A stretch of DNA of 64,000 nucleotides, from the NCBI RefSeq assembly GCF_000425445.1, contig NZ_KE384377.1:124001-188000 (forward strand). The letters run 5' to 3'. Each line of letters begins with the position of its first letter. Positions within the stretch are counted from its first letter, which is position 1. Both the position numbers and the translations under genes were made by a program. This document shows, one piece after another, positions 8,002-18,770 of this stretch. The notes below the pieces were generated by a model. The model ran no database searches, was not told the origin of the DNA, and saw only the letters and a program-made list of their open reading frames with translations. The DNA comes from Flavobacterium denitrificans DSM 15936. GTDB taxonomy: Bacteria > Bacteroidota > Bacteroidia > Flavobacteriales > Flavobacteriaceae.

Positions 8002-8583
8002 TTAAATAAACTCTGTTTTTAATCTTTGTGTTTCTCGCAAAAGTTGATACTGTTCTGGCAAATATTGAAGCACCAGTTTTAAAATCGTCTCATCATCCGT
8101 TTCAGTCGAAATTTTCTCAAACAGTTTAATCTGTTCGGTCAACGACTCCGAAATTGAATTCAGATAGGTTTTATTAAAAGTGGTTTCATCAGTATCAATC
8201 AATTCGTATAAATCTCTTTTATGCGCTACATTTATATCAGTAATGATGACAAGTTTTCTGTTTGCCATTGCTGCTATCTTTTGCAGTAATTGATTTTGAT
8301 GATCTTCAATTTTTTTGCTTAAATCCTGTATCGGACTTTCTGAACTTTTTTGTGCAAATTGACTTTTTGAAATAAGAGTGTTGCTTACATTGGCGGCCGC
8401 AATAAAAAACGAAGTTTCTACCTGATCTTTATCATTTTTCTGTTTGTTGTTTAGGCCTAAAGCATCATTATTAAAGAAATTTGCTTTTTGATGTTCCTTC
8501 TTTCCGCATGCTGAAAAAAATAAACTAATCATTAAGAAAAAGACTTTAAAAATACCAGCTTTTATTAAGGGCATTGCTTTCAT
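8002..8583 (-). CDS. Lipoprotein with DUF4142-like domain
   Basis: 193 residues. A lipobox LFFSAC places the lipidated cysteine at residue 26; an alternative start at M4 is possible. The body (about 55-190) is helical and follows the DUF4142 pattern: FFIAAANVSNTLISKSQFAQ, then a DLSKKIEDHQNQLLQKIAAMA helix. DUF4142 proteins are ferritin-like four-helix proteins of unknown role, often in stress loci. The metal-binding acidic pairs of true ferritins are not obvious. Confidence 0.65.
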   Translation of the reverse strand: MKAMPLIKAGIFKVFFLMISLFFSACGKKEHQKANFFNNDALGLNNKQKNDKDQVETSFFIAAANVSNTLISKSQFAQKSSESPIQDLSKKIEDHQNQLLQKIAAMANRKLVIITDINVAHKRDLYELIDTDETTFNKTYLNSISESLTEQIKLFEKISTETDDETILKLVLQYLPEQYQLLRETQRLKTEFI

Positions 8584-8712
8584 TATTACTTCATAAAGTA
8601 TTACATTACAAAGTTGCTAACGAATAGCCTGTTTTGCCTTACAGCATAAAAAAGAAACGTTATATAATTCCCATAATCTGTTTATATAAAGGTTCTAAGG
8701 AGATTTTAGTCC

Positions 8713-8766
8713 TAAAAAAGAAGAGCGTTTACAGCCTAATTATTTTATTTGCTGTAAACGCTCTTT
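8713..8766 (-). terminator. Terminator of the histidine kinase operon
   Basis: A perfect 15-bp stem (8721-8735 with 8751-8765). On the minus strand it is followed by a T run, 20 bases after the kinase stop codon. Confidence 0.8.
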
Positions 8767-8785
8767 GTAAGAATTCGTATGTTTT

Positions 8786-10570
8786 TTAGTCTGGAAGAAA
8801 AACAGTGAAAATGGAACCTTTTCCTGGATCGCTGTCGGCCAAAATAAAACCTTTGTGGTTTTCGACAATTTTTTTGCAGATAGCTAAACCAATTCCAGTT
8901 CCCGGATAATCTGTTTTTGAATGCAGACGCTGAAAAAGAATAAAAATAGTTTCCTTGAACTGCGGATCAAATCCCATTCCGTTATCCTTAAAAGTGATTT
9001 TGTGGAATTTTTTTATAGTTTGTTCTAATATATCAGGATAATCGGCAGAAAGTACTTTCTCGCTTTCAATCACAATTTCAGGAATTCTGCCTAGTTGGCT
9101 GTATTTTAATGAATTTCCGATCAAGTTTATAAAAAGCTGTTCAATTTGATACGGAATAACTTCTAGTTTTGGCAGTTTTGAAGTTGTTATCACTGCTTTT
9201 TTCTCCTGAATAATCTCAGTCAGTTCAGATTCTGCGTTTTCGAGCAATTCATTTAAATTCGATTTTATAAACTCTTTTTTAGTTGTATTGGTTCTTGAAA
9301 ACAAAAGCAAATCATCAATCAGTACACGCATTCTCTTTGCTGAACTTTCAATTTTAGAAAGATATTCTCTCGCGCTGTCGGACATTACAGCTTTGTCAGC
9401 ATCAGAAACTCTAGAGATAAAAGTCTGGATTTTTCGCAATGGTTCTTGCAAATCATGGCTTGCAACATGATTGAATGAAGCCAGCTCTTTATTGCTTTTT
9501 TCTAATTCTTTATTTCTTTCCTGAAGTTCTATATTTAAAAGATGCTCATCTGTGATGTCAAAATTGATTCCGAGCAAAATTTTGCTTCCTTGTTGATCGG
9601 TCAATAATTTTCCGGTTGATTTAAAATGTCTGATTTCATGATCTGGACGAACGATTTTGTAATAAACAAAAGGAAGATTTTTTCTTTCAATAATGCCTTG
9701 CATTGATGCCTGAACGACATCTTTGTCATCTGGATGCACAAACTCTAAAAAGCTTTCTTTTTCAGGAATAAAAGAATTGGGTTCAACACCCAATAATCGA
9801 AACTGATTGTCTGAATAATCGATTTTGTTAGAATCCAGATCCCACTGCCAAGTGCTGAATTTACCTATAGTTTCAGACTCGGCCATCAAACCGCTGGAAA
9901 TTAGAAGTTTTTTGTTGAATATTTTCAACCTTTCAAAATCACGGCTGATTTGTCTGTATGCCATCAAAATAAAAGTAAGTGCCGTTAAGAAAAGCGAAAT
10001 AGAGAAAATTGGACTTAATGAAATTTCTTGGTCGTAAATTTTAAGTCGTTTTTCGAGATATTTTTTTTCAATATCATTCATTTTATCAACTTGAAAACGA
10101 ATGTTTTCCATTTGAATTCGGCCACTAAACATATAATTGTCAAGTTTTCTTTTGTCGTAAGTTTTCGGCTCGCTGTATTTAAGGCAATTTTCAAAAGAGA
10201 CAAATCGCTGAATGATGAGTTTGAATAAATTTTCGAGATTTTGTTGCTGAATCGGATTATCAGCGGTCAGTTTTTTTAGCGTTACAAAAGAGGCATTTAC
10301 TTTGTCGCGTGAATAAAGATAAGGCGCCAAGAAACGGCCATTGCGTGTTATGATGTAACCGCGCTGGCCTGTTTCAGCATCTTTTATAGCCGACATTAAT
10401 CGCTCCAATTGAATGTTTATTTCGTAGGTATGCATAACCAATTTGCTTGATTCATTCAAGTCTTGGTTATGTTTGTAAGCAATTGAAGAAAGGAATAACA
10501 GAATGAAAACTGCGATTACAAAAATAACTCTCAAAGAGTTTGAAGAATTAAAATTTGGTATCCATTTCAT
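8786..10570 (-). CDS. CHASE3-PAS hybrid-free sensor histidine kinase
   Basis: 594 residues. TM1 is at about 13-31. An extracytoplasmic CHASE3-type domain (about 40-185) holds the signature DAETGQRGYIITRN, and TM2 is at about 188-207. A PAS fold (about 235-345) leads to the HisKA dimerisation helix with phospho-acceptor H372 (ASFNHVASHDLQEPLRK). The HATPase domain shows the N box (LIGNSLKYS), DNGMGFD and GTGIGLAICKK. It has no receiver domain. The gene begins 15 bases after the response regulator stop and is surely co-transcribed with it. It is related to the phytochrome/Cph1-like kinase group that uses receiver-only partners. The stimulus is unknown. Confidence 0.92.
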   Translation of the reverse strand: MKWIPNFNSSNSLRVIFVIAVFILLFLSSIAYKHNQDLNESSKLVMHTYEINIQLERLMSAIKDAETGQRGYIITRNGRFLAPYLYSRDKVNASFVTLKKLTADNPIQQQNLENLFKLIIQRFVSFENCLKYSEPKTYDKRKLDNYMFSGRIQMENIRFQVDKMNDIEKKYLEKRLKIYDQEISLSPIFSISLFLTALTFILMAYRQISRDFERLKIFNKKLLISSGLMAESETIGKFSTWQWDLDSNKIDYSDNQFRLLGVEPNSFIPEKESFLEFVHPDDKDVVQASMQGIIERKNLPFVYYKIVRPDHEIRHFKSTGKLLTDQQGSKILLGINFDITDEHLLNIELQERNKELEKSNKELASFNHVASHDLQEPLRKIQTFISRVSDADKAVMSDSAREYLSKIESSAKRMRVLIDDLLLFSRTNTTKKEFIKSNLNELLENAESELTEIIQEKKAVITTSKLPKLEVIPYQIEQLFINLIGNSLKYSQLGRIPEIVIESEKVLSADYPDILEQTIKKFHKITFKDNGMGFDPQFKETIFILFQRLHSKTDYPGTGIGLAICKKIVENHKGFILADSDPGKGSIFTVFLPD

Positions 10571-10585
10571 TAGGCAGGCTTATTC

Positions 10586-11035
10586 TTATTTTAGTCGGAG
10601 CAGGAAATTATCACGATTTAACCCGGAGGTATGATAGTGCCAGTTTACGGTCACGACTTCATTAATTATTTTTTTGAGCGTATTAAAATCGCTCGGTTTT
10701 TTAATATAAATATTAGCACCCTGTATAAACGTATCTTCAATATCTTCTTCAGATGATGAAGTAGAATAAATGGCAATGATAATGTTTTTAAGGCGTTCTG
10801 TTTTTTTGATTTCAATCAAACATTCCTTTCCAGTTTTCTTTGGCATATTTAAATCCAGAAACAAAATATCCGGAAGTTTGTTGTCAGGATTGTTTAAGTG
10901 ATCCATCAATTGCATTCCGTCATGAACAAAATCTACATTGTTCTGAATTTTTATTTCCTCGAAAGCATCCTTGAAAAAAAGACGATCATCTTCGTCATCA
11001 TCAGCCAATAAGATATATAATGCGTTTTTTTGCAT
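10586..11035 (-). CDS. Receiver-only response regulator
   Basis: 149 residues, one CheY-like domain and no output domain. The acidic pocket is D12-D13-D14, the phosphorylation site is D61 (FLDLNMPKKTG), the conserved Ser/Thr is in YSTSSS (90-95), and the conserved Lys is K113 in IKKPSDF. The DLNMP-KK-TG form is typical of the Rcp1 type that pairs with Cph1-like kinases. It lies between an AraC-type regulator (21 bases upstream) and the kinase (15 bases downstream), so phosphotransfer from the neighbouring kinase is expected. Confidence 0.92.
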   Translation of the reverse strand: MQKNALYILLADDDEDDRLFFKDAFEEIKIQNNVDFVHDGMQLMDHLNNPDNKLPDILFLDLNMPKKTGKECLIEIKKTERLKNIIIAIYSTSSSEEDIEDTFIQGANIYIKKPSDFNTLKKIINEVVTVNWHYHTSGLNRDNFLLRLK

Positions 11036-11056
11036 TTTAGTATGGTATTTGAGTTT

Positions 11057-11608
11057 TTATTTTAGATTTTCTCTGCGTTTCTTGATTATTCTCTGAAAAG
11101 CCGATGGCGTAATTCCGGTTGTGTTTTTAAACTGCGTGCTCAAATGTGCGACACTCGAGTAGTTTAGTAAAAAAGCAATTTCGGTAAGGCTCATTTCGTT
11201 GATGATAATCAACTGTTTAGCTCTTTCGATTTTTTGTAAAATGATGAAATTTTCGATGGAAGAATAGGTTACTTCTGAAAAAACATTGGATAAATAACCG
11301 TAACTGTGATTTAGTTTTTCGGCTAAAAAAACAGAACTCTTATAATTATTGCTGTCTTCCATAAAAACCAGCTCAATTATAGCATCTTTAATTTTTTGTA
11401 CTAAAACACTTTTTTGATTTTCTACAATTTCAAAACCGCATGGGCTCAAATTATTTTTTAAAGTTTCGAGTGCATCAGCATCAAGATTGTCTGCAATTTC
11501 AATCTCACCAAAACCTAGACTAGTAAAGTTAATATTCTGCTTGTCAAGGGTATGTTTGAGATAAAGAGAACAAATGGTATTAATGTCGAACTTTATAAAT
11601 AGTTTCAT
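11057..11608 (-). CDS. AraC-type transcriptional regulator
   Basis: 183 residues. The C-terminal 100 residues form an AraC double helix-turn-helix, with the signature segment MSLTEIAFLLNYSSVAHLSTQFKNTTG. The N-terminal 75 residues resemble a small ferredoxin-like (HMA-type) domain common in this flavobacterial subgroup rather than a cupin sensor. It is the first gene of a probable operon with the receiver-only regulator and the histidine kinase. It may act as the DNA-binding output of that system; this is inference from the arrangement. Confidence 0.85.
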   Translation of the reverse strand: MKLFIKFDINTICSLYLKHTLDKQNINFTSLGFGEIEIADNLDADALETLKNNLSPCGFEIVENQKSVLVQKIKDAIIELVFMEDSNNYKSSVFLAEKLNHSYGYLSNVFSEVTYSSIENFIILQKIERAKQLIIINEMSLTEIAFLLNYSSVAHLSTQFKNTTGITPSAFQRIIKKRRENLK

Positions 11609-11703
11609 TTTATAAAAATTTGGTTAAAGATACTTAATTTATTTTTGGCGATGGTGTTTAATGTTTAATAGAAATGCCGAAACGGTTTAAAATAAATAAA
11701 ATT

Positions 11704-11748
11704 TTCAAAAAAATACCGTCTAATACTTTTTATTACTAGACGGTATTT
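11704..11748 (-). terminator. Terminator after csbD-like gene
   Basis: The 12-bp stem AAATACCGTCTA / TAGACGGTATTT (11711-11722, 11737-11748) is followed by a T run on the minus strand. Confidence 0.75.
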
Positions 11749-11770
11749 CCTAGAATCGAGTTCAAGGTTT

Positions 11771-11956
11771 TTACAAATCTGAAAGCATCTGATGAAATTC
11801 TTCTTTGGTTTTACCCAATTTCTGCTGTAGTTTTCCGTACATCTCGTCTTCTTTTCCTTCAGCATAAATCAAATCATCATCTGTTAGTTCAGCATATTTT
11901 TGTTTCAATTTTCCTTTTAGCTCATTCCAGTTTCCTTTTATTTCGGTCGTATTCAT
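11771..11956 (-). CDS. CsbD-family stress protein
   Basis: 61 residues, very polar and helical: MNTTEIKGNWNELKGKLKQK, then a DDDLIYAEGKEDEMYGKLQQKLG segment. It carries the CsbD hallmarks GNWNELKGKLKQKYAELTDDDL and the GKLQxxLGKTKEE repeat. It is cytoplasmic and induced by general stress in other bacteria, with unknown molecular role. Its position between Dps and the AraC/RR/HK operon fits a general-stress cluster. Confidence 0.92.
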   Translation of the reverse strand: MNTTEIKGNWNELKGKLKQKYAELTDDDLIYAEGKEDEMYGKLQQKLGKTKEEFHQMLSDL

Positions 11957-12064
11957 GATTTTCGTTTTTTGTCGTTAATTATATTGTAAAGTTCCGATTT
12001 TAACGCAACGAAATTGTTACATGAATTTTGAATATCGCTGCATAATTTGCACTTTTTGTCTTTT

Positions 12065-12535
12065 TTAGGCTTTGTAACGACGCAATACCCAAGCCATTTT
12101 TTCATGTTCTTGAAGCAATCCCGTTACAAAATCTGCAGAGCCGGCATCATTTGTTTCATCAAAGACAGGAATATAATCTCTTAATTCTTTAACTAATTGT
12201 TCATGATTATCAAGAAGTTCTTCAAGCATATGTTTTTGCGAAGCGTATTCTTTTGGAGATTCTTTCAAAGTCGAATTTTCGATGAATTCTTTCATCGTTC
12301 CAATTGTTTTTTCTCCAAGTTGACTGATGCGTTCTGCAACTTCGTCAATTTTTGCTTCTAAAACTCGATATTGCTCTTCAAACAATTTATGCAATTCCAT
12401 AAAACTGTTTCCTGAAATATTCCAATGAAATTTTCGAGTTTTTACATAAAGCGTCATTTCATTTGATAAAATCGTAGCTAATATACTTGTACTCTTTTTT
12501 AAGTTTGATGTCGAAATTCCAATATTTGGGCTCAT
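12065..12535 (-). CDS. dps: Dps-family ferritin-like DNA-protection protein
   Basis: 156 residues, the normal Dps size. The ferroxidase-centre motif is clear: KTRKFHWNISGNSFMELHKL (His in FHWN) followed by FEEQYRVLEAKIDEVAERI, carrying the D-x(3)-E ligands contributed by the neighbouring subunit. It oxidises Fe(II) with peroxide, stores iron and protects DNA as a dodecamer. A TAATTTTG minus-7 box lies on the minus strand at 12561-12568, upstream of the start. It fits functionally with katG at 15.4 kb. Confidence 0.93.
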   Translation of the reverse strand: MSPNIGISTSNLKKSTSILATILSNEMTLYVKTRKFHWNISGNSFMELHKLFEEQYRVLEAKIDEVAERISQLGEKTIGTMKEFIENSTLKESPKEYASQKHMLEELLDNHEQLVKELRDYIPVFDETNDAGSADFVTGLLQEHEKMAWVLRRYKA

Positions 12536-12560
12536 AACGGTCTGATTTAAGGTTGATTTT

Positions 12561-12568
12561 CAAAATTA
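12561..12568 (-). promoter_or_regulatory. dps promoter minus-7 box
   Basis: The minus strand reads TAATTTTG, an exact TAnnTTTG match, 26 bases before the dps start. No minus-33 TTG is obvious. Confidence 0.5.
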
Positions 12569-12757
12569 TGGAAGAAGTATTTCTTTTTTCTTACATAATT
12601 TTTAAGAGTTGTTACAGGAATTCAATGTTAATTAGATAATTAGAAAATTTGGCAATTAGATAATGAAAATCCAAATAGGAATGAGGCTTCGACTCCGCTC
12701 AGCCTGACAACGCAACAAAACGTGAAACATGAAACATGAAACCAAAATATTATTTTG

Positions 12758-12765
12758 TAATTTTG
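12758..12765 (+). promoter_or_regulatory. pyrF promoter minus-7 box
   Basis: An exact TAATTTTG 21 bases before the ATG at 12786. It lies inside the longer possible reading frame from 12729, which argues for the start at 12786. Confidence 0.6.
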
Positions 12766-12785
12766 CGCCACTATTAAAACACACT

Positions 12786-13604
12786 ATGACAACACAACAG
12801 CTTCACGAACAAATTCTTCAAAAAAAATCATTTCTATGCGTTGGCTTAGATCCTGATTTGGATAAAATGCCACAGCATTTATTAGAAACCGAAGATCCTA
12901 TTTTCGAATTCAATAAAGCCATAATCGATGCAACGCACGATTTGACTGTTGGATACAAACCCAACACAGCATTTTTTGAAGCGTACGGAATTAAAGGTTG
13001 GATGTCTTTGCAAAAAACAATTAATTACATCAATGAAAATCATCCAGACATTTTCACCATTGCCGATGCAAAACGTGGAGACATCGGGAATACATCAAGT
13101 ATGTATGCAAAAGCGTTTTTTGAAGATTTGAATTTTGACAGCGTGACAGTTGCGCCTTATATGGGAAAAGATTCTGTTGAGCCTTTTCTTGCTTTCGAAA
13201 ACAAACATACTATTATGCTGGCACTGACTTCAAATGATGGTGCGTTTGATTTTCAAACCTTGACTACAAACGGTAAAGAGCTTTACAAACAAGTTTTAGA
13301 AACTTCTAAAACATGGAAAAACAGCGAAAACTTAATGTATGTTGTGGGTGCAACTAAAGCCGAATATTTTGCCGAAATCAGAAAAATTGTTCCAGACAGT
13401 TTCTTGTTAGTTCCAGGAATTGGCGCGCAGGGCGGAAGCTTATCTGAAGTATGCAAATATGGAATGAATGATAAAGTTGGGCTTTTGGTAAATTCTGCAA
13501 GAGCAATTATATACGCTTCGAAAGGAACGGATTTTGCTGAAAAGGCTAGAGAAGAAGCTTTGAAAGTGCAACAGGAAATGGCTGATATTATTGCTAATAA
13601 ATAA
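12786..13604 (+). CDS. pyrF: Orotidine 5'-phosphate decarboxylase
   Basis: Final step of de novo UMP synthesis, converting OMP to UMP. The start at 12786 gives 272 residues beginning [10 protein letters not shown]; the upstream 19 codons overlap the promoter. The sequence is the bacterial type-2 PyrF form: [11 protein letters not shown] near the N terminus and the catalytic [16 protein letters not shown] with K96 in the charged Asp-Lys-Asp network. [10 protein letters not shown] near the C terminus binds phosphate. The gene appears monocistronic or is transcribed with the BtuF-like gene 69 bases downstream. Confidence 0.95.
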   Translation: MTTQQLHEQILQKKSFLCVGLDPDLDKMPQHLLETEDPIFEFNKAIIDATHDLTVGYKPNTAFFEAYGIKGWMSLQKTINYINENHPDIFTIADAKRGDIGNTSSMYAKAFFEDLNFDSVTVAPYMGKDSVEPFLAFENKHTIMLALTSNDGAFDFQTLTTNGKELYKQVLETSKTWKNSENLMYVVGATKAEYFAEIRKIVPDSFLLVPGIGAQGGSLSEVCKYGMNDKVGLLVNSARAIIYASKGTDFAEKAREEALKVQQEMADIIANK

Positions 13605-13673
13605 AAGTTTACAGTCACGGTTTATATTCCCAGTCTAAACTGAGACTGTAAACTGCGACTGCGACTGAATACT

Positions 13674-14474
13674 ATGAAACAACTCATTGATCAACTGGGA
13701 ACCGTTCATTCTTTTGAAACAGCTCCAAAACGAATCATTTCTCTCGTGCCTTCTCAAACAGAATTGCTTTATGATTTAGGTTTAGAAGAAAAAATTATCG
13801 GAATTACGAAGTTTTGTGTGCATCCGTTTCATTTTAAGTCTACCAAAAAGATTGTTGGCGGAACAAAGAAAATCCATTTCGAAAAAATCAAATTATTGCA
13901 ACCTGATATTGTCATTTGCAATAAAGAAGAAAACACACAAGAAATTGTAGAACAATTGAGTGCCATTTGCCCAGTTTGGGTAACGAATATTGTTTCTATT
14001 GAAGATAATTTCCAAATGATTTCAGACTTCGGACAATTATTCAATTGCAGAACCGAAGCGCAAAAGTGGAATGATAAATTGACTTTCGCCCTAAGTGATT
14101 TCAAAAAATACATTCTAGATATAGAAGAAAAAAAAGCAGCATATTTTATTTGGAAGAATCCCTACATGGTTGCAGGAAATGATACCTATATAAACGAGTT
14201 ATTAAAACTGAATCATTTTAAAAATATTTACAAAGACAAAGGGCGTTATCCTGAAATCGAATTAAAGAAAATGCGATTAGAAGGCGATCCAGATCTTGTT
14301 TTGCTTTCTTCAGAACCTTATCCATTTAAAGAAGAAGATGCTTTTGAAATAGGAAGATTTACGCATCACGCCAAAACCATTTTTGTCGATGGCGAAATGT
14401 TCTCTTGGCACGGCAGCCGATTATTAAAAGCTTTCCCATATTTTAAATTACTTCATGAAAGGTTGAAAAATTAA
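13674..14474 (+). CDS. BtuF-like helical-backbone metal-receptor protein without signal peptide
   Basis: 266 residues in two lobes joined by a long helix, matching periplasmic cobalamin or siderophore-binding proteins (Peripla_BP_2). Recognisable stretches are PKRIISLVPSQTELLYDLGL, LLQPDIVICNKEENT and DPDLVLLSSEPYPF. Unlike classical BtuF it starts directly with MKQLIDQLGTVHSFETAPKR and has no signal peptide or lipobox. It would therefore be cytoplasmic unless the start is wrong; the upstream sequence offers no in-frame signal. No permease or ATPase gene is nearby. The ligand is unknown. Confidence 0.75.
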   Translation: MKQLIDQLGTVHSFETAPKRIISLVPSQTELLYDLGLEEKIIGITKFCVHPFHFKSTKKIVGGTKKIHFEKIKLLQPDIVICNKEENTQEIVEQLSAICPVWVTNIVSIEDNFQMISDFGQLFNCRTEAQKWNDKLTFALSDFKKYILDIEEKKAAYFIWKNPYMVAGNDTYINELLKLNHFKNIYKDKGRYPEIELKKMRLEGDPDLVLLSSEPYPFKEEDAFEIGRFTHHAKTIFVDGEMFSWHGSRLLKAFPYFKLLHERLKN

Positions 14475-14567
14475 TTTCAGCTTTTCTTTATTTCAGGTTT
14501 CAAGTTTTATTTACAGAAGGTATATCTAACCGCAAAGAACGCAATCCCGATAACAATAGGGAACGCG

Positions 14568-14605
14568 AAGTTCGCAAAGTTTTTTACATAAAGCTTTGCG
14601 AACTT
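14568..14605. terminator. Hairpin after the BtuF-like gene
   Basis: The perfect 12-bp stem AAGTTCGCAAAG / CTTTGCGAACTT is followed by a modest T-rich stretch. It starts 94 bases after the stop, so its role as terminator is uncertain. It belongs to the CGCAAAG-rich repeat DNA common between genes here. Confidence 0.4.
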
Positions 14606-14752
14606 TGTGTTTTTATAAGTTTCAATGATTAAAAAAAACTTTGCGTCGTTGCATTTAAATTATGTCCAAAGTCAAGCAACTTGAAACAAGGAAAAACTTA
14701 AAACCTGACTCGAGGCTGAAAGCCGAACTGGCGAAGCAAACAAAATTGATTC

Positions 14753-14960
14753 CAAAAAAAGAATGCCGACATCTTGAAGATGCCGGCATTATTTAACTAA
14801 CCAAAACCAAAATAATAAATAACCAGTTTATTACATTACAAAGGTCTGACATATTTCCGTTTTATGATGTTAAGGTCTTGTTATTACTTTGTTGAATATA
14901 AGTTAATGTCTAAAATTACAAAGTTTTTTGAGATAATACTTTATGTCTTTATGGTAAAAA
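14753..14960 (-). ncRNA. Candidate small RNA, tandem copy 1
   Basis: The minus strand ends in a clear terminator: 14762-14775 pairs with 14777-14790 (core ATGCCGACATC / GATGCCGGCAT) followed by seven T residues. Upstream on the minus strand is an exact TAACTTTG minus-7 box (plus-strand 14967-14974), giving an RNA of about 200 nt. No open reading frame fits. About 150 bases (to 14904) are conserved in a second copy 268 bases away. Conservation of the body plus terminator argues for an RNA gene; transcription is inference. Confidence 0.5.
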
Positions 14961-14966
14961 TATGCC

Positions 14967-14974
14967 CAAAGTTA
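14967..14974 (-). promoter_or_regulatory. Possible promoter of small RNA copy 1
   Basis: CAAAGTTA on the plus strand reads TAACTTTG on the minus strand, matching TAnnTTTG. No matching box was found ahead of copy 2. Confidence 0.3.
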
Positions 14975-15021
14975 AGATAACTTGAAACCTGAAACTTGAA
15001 ACAAAACAAACAAAATAGTAT

Positions 15022-15174
15022 AAAAAAAGAATGCCGGCATCTCGAAGACGCCGGCATCATTTAACTAACCAAAACCAAAATAATAAATAACCAGTTTATT
15101 ACATTACAAATGTCCGACATATATCAATCTTTTGCTGTTAAGGTTTTGTTATTACTTTGTTGACCATAAGTTAA
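15022..15174 (-). ncRNA. Candidate small RNA, tandem copy 2
   Basis: The minus strand ends in the terminator stem ATGCCGGCATC / GACGCCGGCAT (15031-15058) followed by seven T residues. It is about 85 percent identical by eye to copy 1, including an unbroken run of more than 45 identical bases starting at 15061. Stem changes between copies partly compensate (GACATC/GATGCC versus GGCATC/GACGCC). The homology also extends into the segment before the terminators (14659-14685 versus 14962-14988), so the whole unit of roughly 270 bases was duplicated. It lies upstream of katG in antisense orientation to it. Confidence 0.45.
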
Positions 15175-15291
15175 GATTTATAAAAACCTATTTTTGAGCT
15201 TTCTGCAGCGTTAAATAATTTTTGGCTATTAAAATATAATAACAATCAATTTTGTTTATTAATATGCTAAAGATAAGTTTGTATATTTGAT

Positions 15292-15299
15292 AAAGCGTT
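15292..15299 (+). promoter_or_regulatory. katG promoter minus-7 box
   Basis: TATATTTG, an exact TAnnTTTG match, 71 bases before the katG start. No OxyR-type palindrome was recognised by eye. Confidence 0.5.
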
Positions 15300-15351
15300 A
15301 AATATCAGCAATATGCTCTTTTTGAAAAAATTGGCATTTCAATAAAAATAA

Positions 15352-17577
<2,226 letters not shown>

Positions 17578-17581
17578 GAAT

Positions 17582-17613
17582 CCAAGATGCTAAGATACTA
17601 AGGAGCTAAGCTC
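17582..17613. repeat. 8-bp-period CTAAGNNN array after katG
   Basis: Four octamers in register (ccaagatg, ctaagata, ctaaggag, ctaagctc) begin 5 bases after the katG stop codon, the same placement as after prfA and the DUF5723 gene. Confidence 0.7.
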
Positions 17614-17651
17614 TTTAGGAAAGGGTCTAAAACAAGACCTGCTTCCAAATG

Positions 17652-17682
17652 AAAACCCGATAGATGTCGGGTTTTTTATTTT
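17652..17682 (+). terminator. katG terminator
   Basis: The stem AAAACCCGA / TCGGGTTTT is followed by T-rich sequence, 75 bases after the katG stop. Confidence 0.8.
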
Positions 17683-17794
17683 TTAAAATTATAAAATTTG
17701 GTTTTGAATTCGGGATTATTGAATATTTTATCTAAACTGGACTGGACTTTAGTCTGGTTTAACGTTAACTAACAAATCCAGAATTTTGAAATGA

Positions 17795-17827
17795 AACCCC
17801 GACAGGTTTATAAAACCTGTCGGGGTT
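17795..17827. repeat. Perfect 15-bp palindrome
   Basis: AACCCCGACAGGTTT and its exact complement are separated by 3 bases, between the convergent katG and purU. There is no T run on either side. A related palindrome with the same ACAGGTTT core is at 51070-51102. It may be a dispersed repeat or a weak bidirectional terminator. Confidence 0.6.
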
Positions 17828-17887
17828 GTTGTATAAGTTCAAAGTAAAAAAACTTAGAAGTTTAGCATCTAAGTGTCTAAGCATCTT

Positions 17888-18742
17888 TTATGAAAAAACC
17901 ACCGTTTTATTGCTATAAACCATTGTTTTTCTTTCAGCATGAAGTTTGATCGCTCTTGCCAAAACTATTCTTTCCAAATCACGTCCTTTCATAATGAAAT
18001 CTTCAACCGAGTGAATATGTGAAACTCTCGCGATATCTTGTTCAATAATTGGGCCTTCGTCTAATTCTTCTGTAACATAGTGGCTAGTTGCGCCAATGAT
18101 TTTTACACCACGCTTGAAAGCCGAATGATATGGTTTTGCACCTGGGAAAGCTGGCAAAAACGAATGATGAATATTGATGATTTTGTTTTCGTAAAGACTG
18201 ATTAATTTTGGTGTAATAATTTGCATATAACGCGCTAGAACGATAAAATTGATTTCATATCTTTTTAAAAGTTCAATTTGTTTGGCTTCGCCTTCTTCTT
18301 TATTGTCTTTTGTAAAAGGAACACAGTGATACGGAATATTAAAACGTTCGGCAACACATCTTAAATCATTGTGATTGCTAATAATAACTGGGATTTCCAC
18401 ATTCAATTCATCAGCGCTATAACGCCCTAAAATGTCAAAAAGGCAATGATCGTATTTCGATACAAATAAAGCCATTTTAGGTTTCTGTTCCTGATTGTAC
18501 AAATCCCATGACATATTAAAATCGGTAGCAATAGCTTGATCAAAATCGGCCTTAAAGCTTTCAATGGTAGTTTTTTGATTGGCAAATTCACATTCCAATC
18601 GCATAAAAAATACATTTTGTTCCACATCAACATGTTGGTCAATGTAAGTGATATTTCCTTCTACTTTAGCGATAAAAGTAGTCACTGCAGCGATAATTCC
18701 TTTTTGGTCTTTACAATGAATAAGAATGGTAATTTTTTGCAT
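17888..18742 (-). CDS. purU: Formyltetrahydrofolate deformylase
   Basis: Hydrolyses 10-formyl-THF to formate and THF. It balances one-carbon pools and supplies formate to PurT-type purine synthesis. The start at 18742 (MQKITILIHCKDQKGIIAAV) gives 284 residues, the usual size; the longer frame to 18775 adds 11 unconserved residues. An N-terminal ACT domain (about 1-80) is followed by a formyltransferase fold. Its catalytic Asn-His-Asp are in IINIHHSFLPAFPGAKPYH and the ELDEGPIIEQD segment. It is monocistronic. A period-8 repeat lies upstream of its start. Confidence 0.94.
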   Translation of the reverse strand: MQKITILIHCKDQKGIIAAVTTFIAKVEGNITYIDQHVDVEQNVFFMRLECEFANQKTTIESFKADFDQAIATDFNMSWDLYNQEQKPKMALFVSKYDHCLFDILGRYSADELNVEIPVIISNHNDLRCVAERFNIPYHCVPFTKDNKEEGEAKQIELLKRYEINFIVLARYMQIITPKLISLYENKIINIHHSFLPAFPGAKPYHSAFKRGVKIIGATSHYVTEELDEGPIIEQDIARVSHIHSVEDFIMKGRDLERIVLARAIKLHAERKTMVYSNKTVVFS

Positions 18743-18770
18743 TTTGGTTTTTTGGTTTATTTTGGTTAGT

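Noticed and set aside
11665..11865. Second frame across the csbD-like gene end
   Set aside because: It overlaps the CsbD coding region in another frame and the terminator; the CsbD match is unambiguous.
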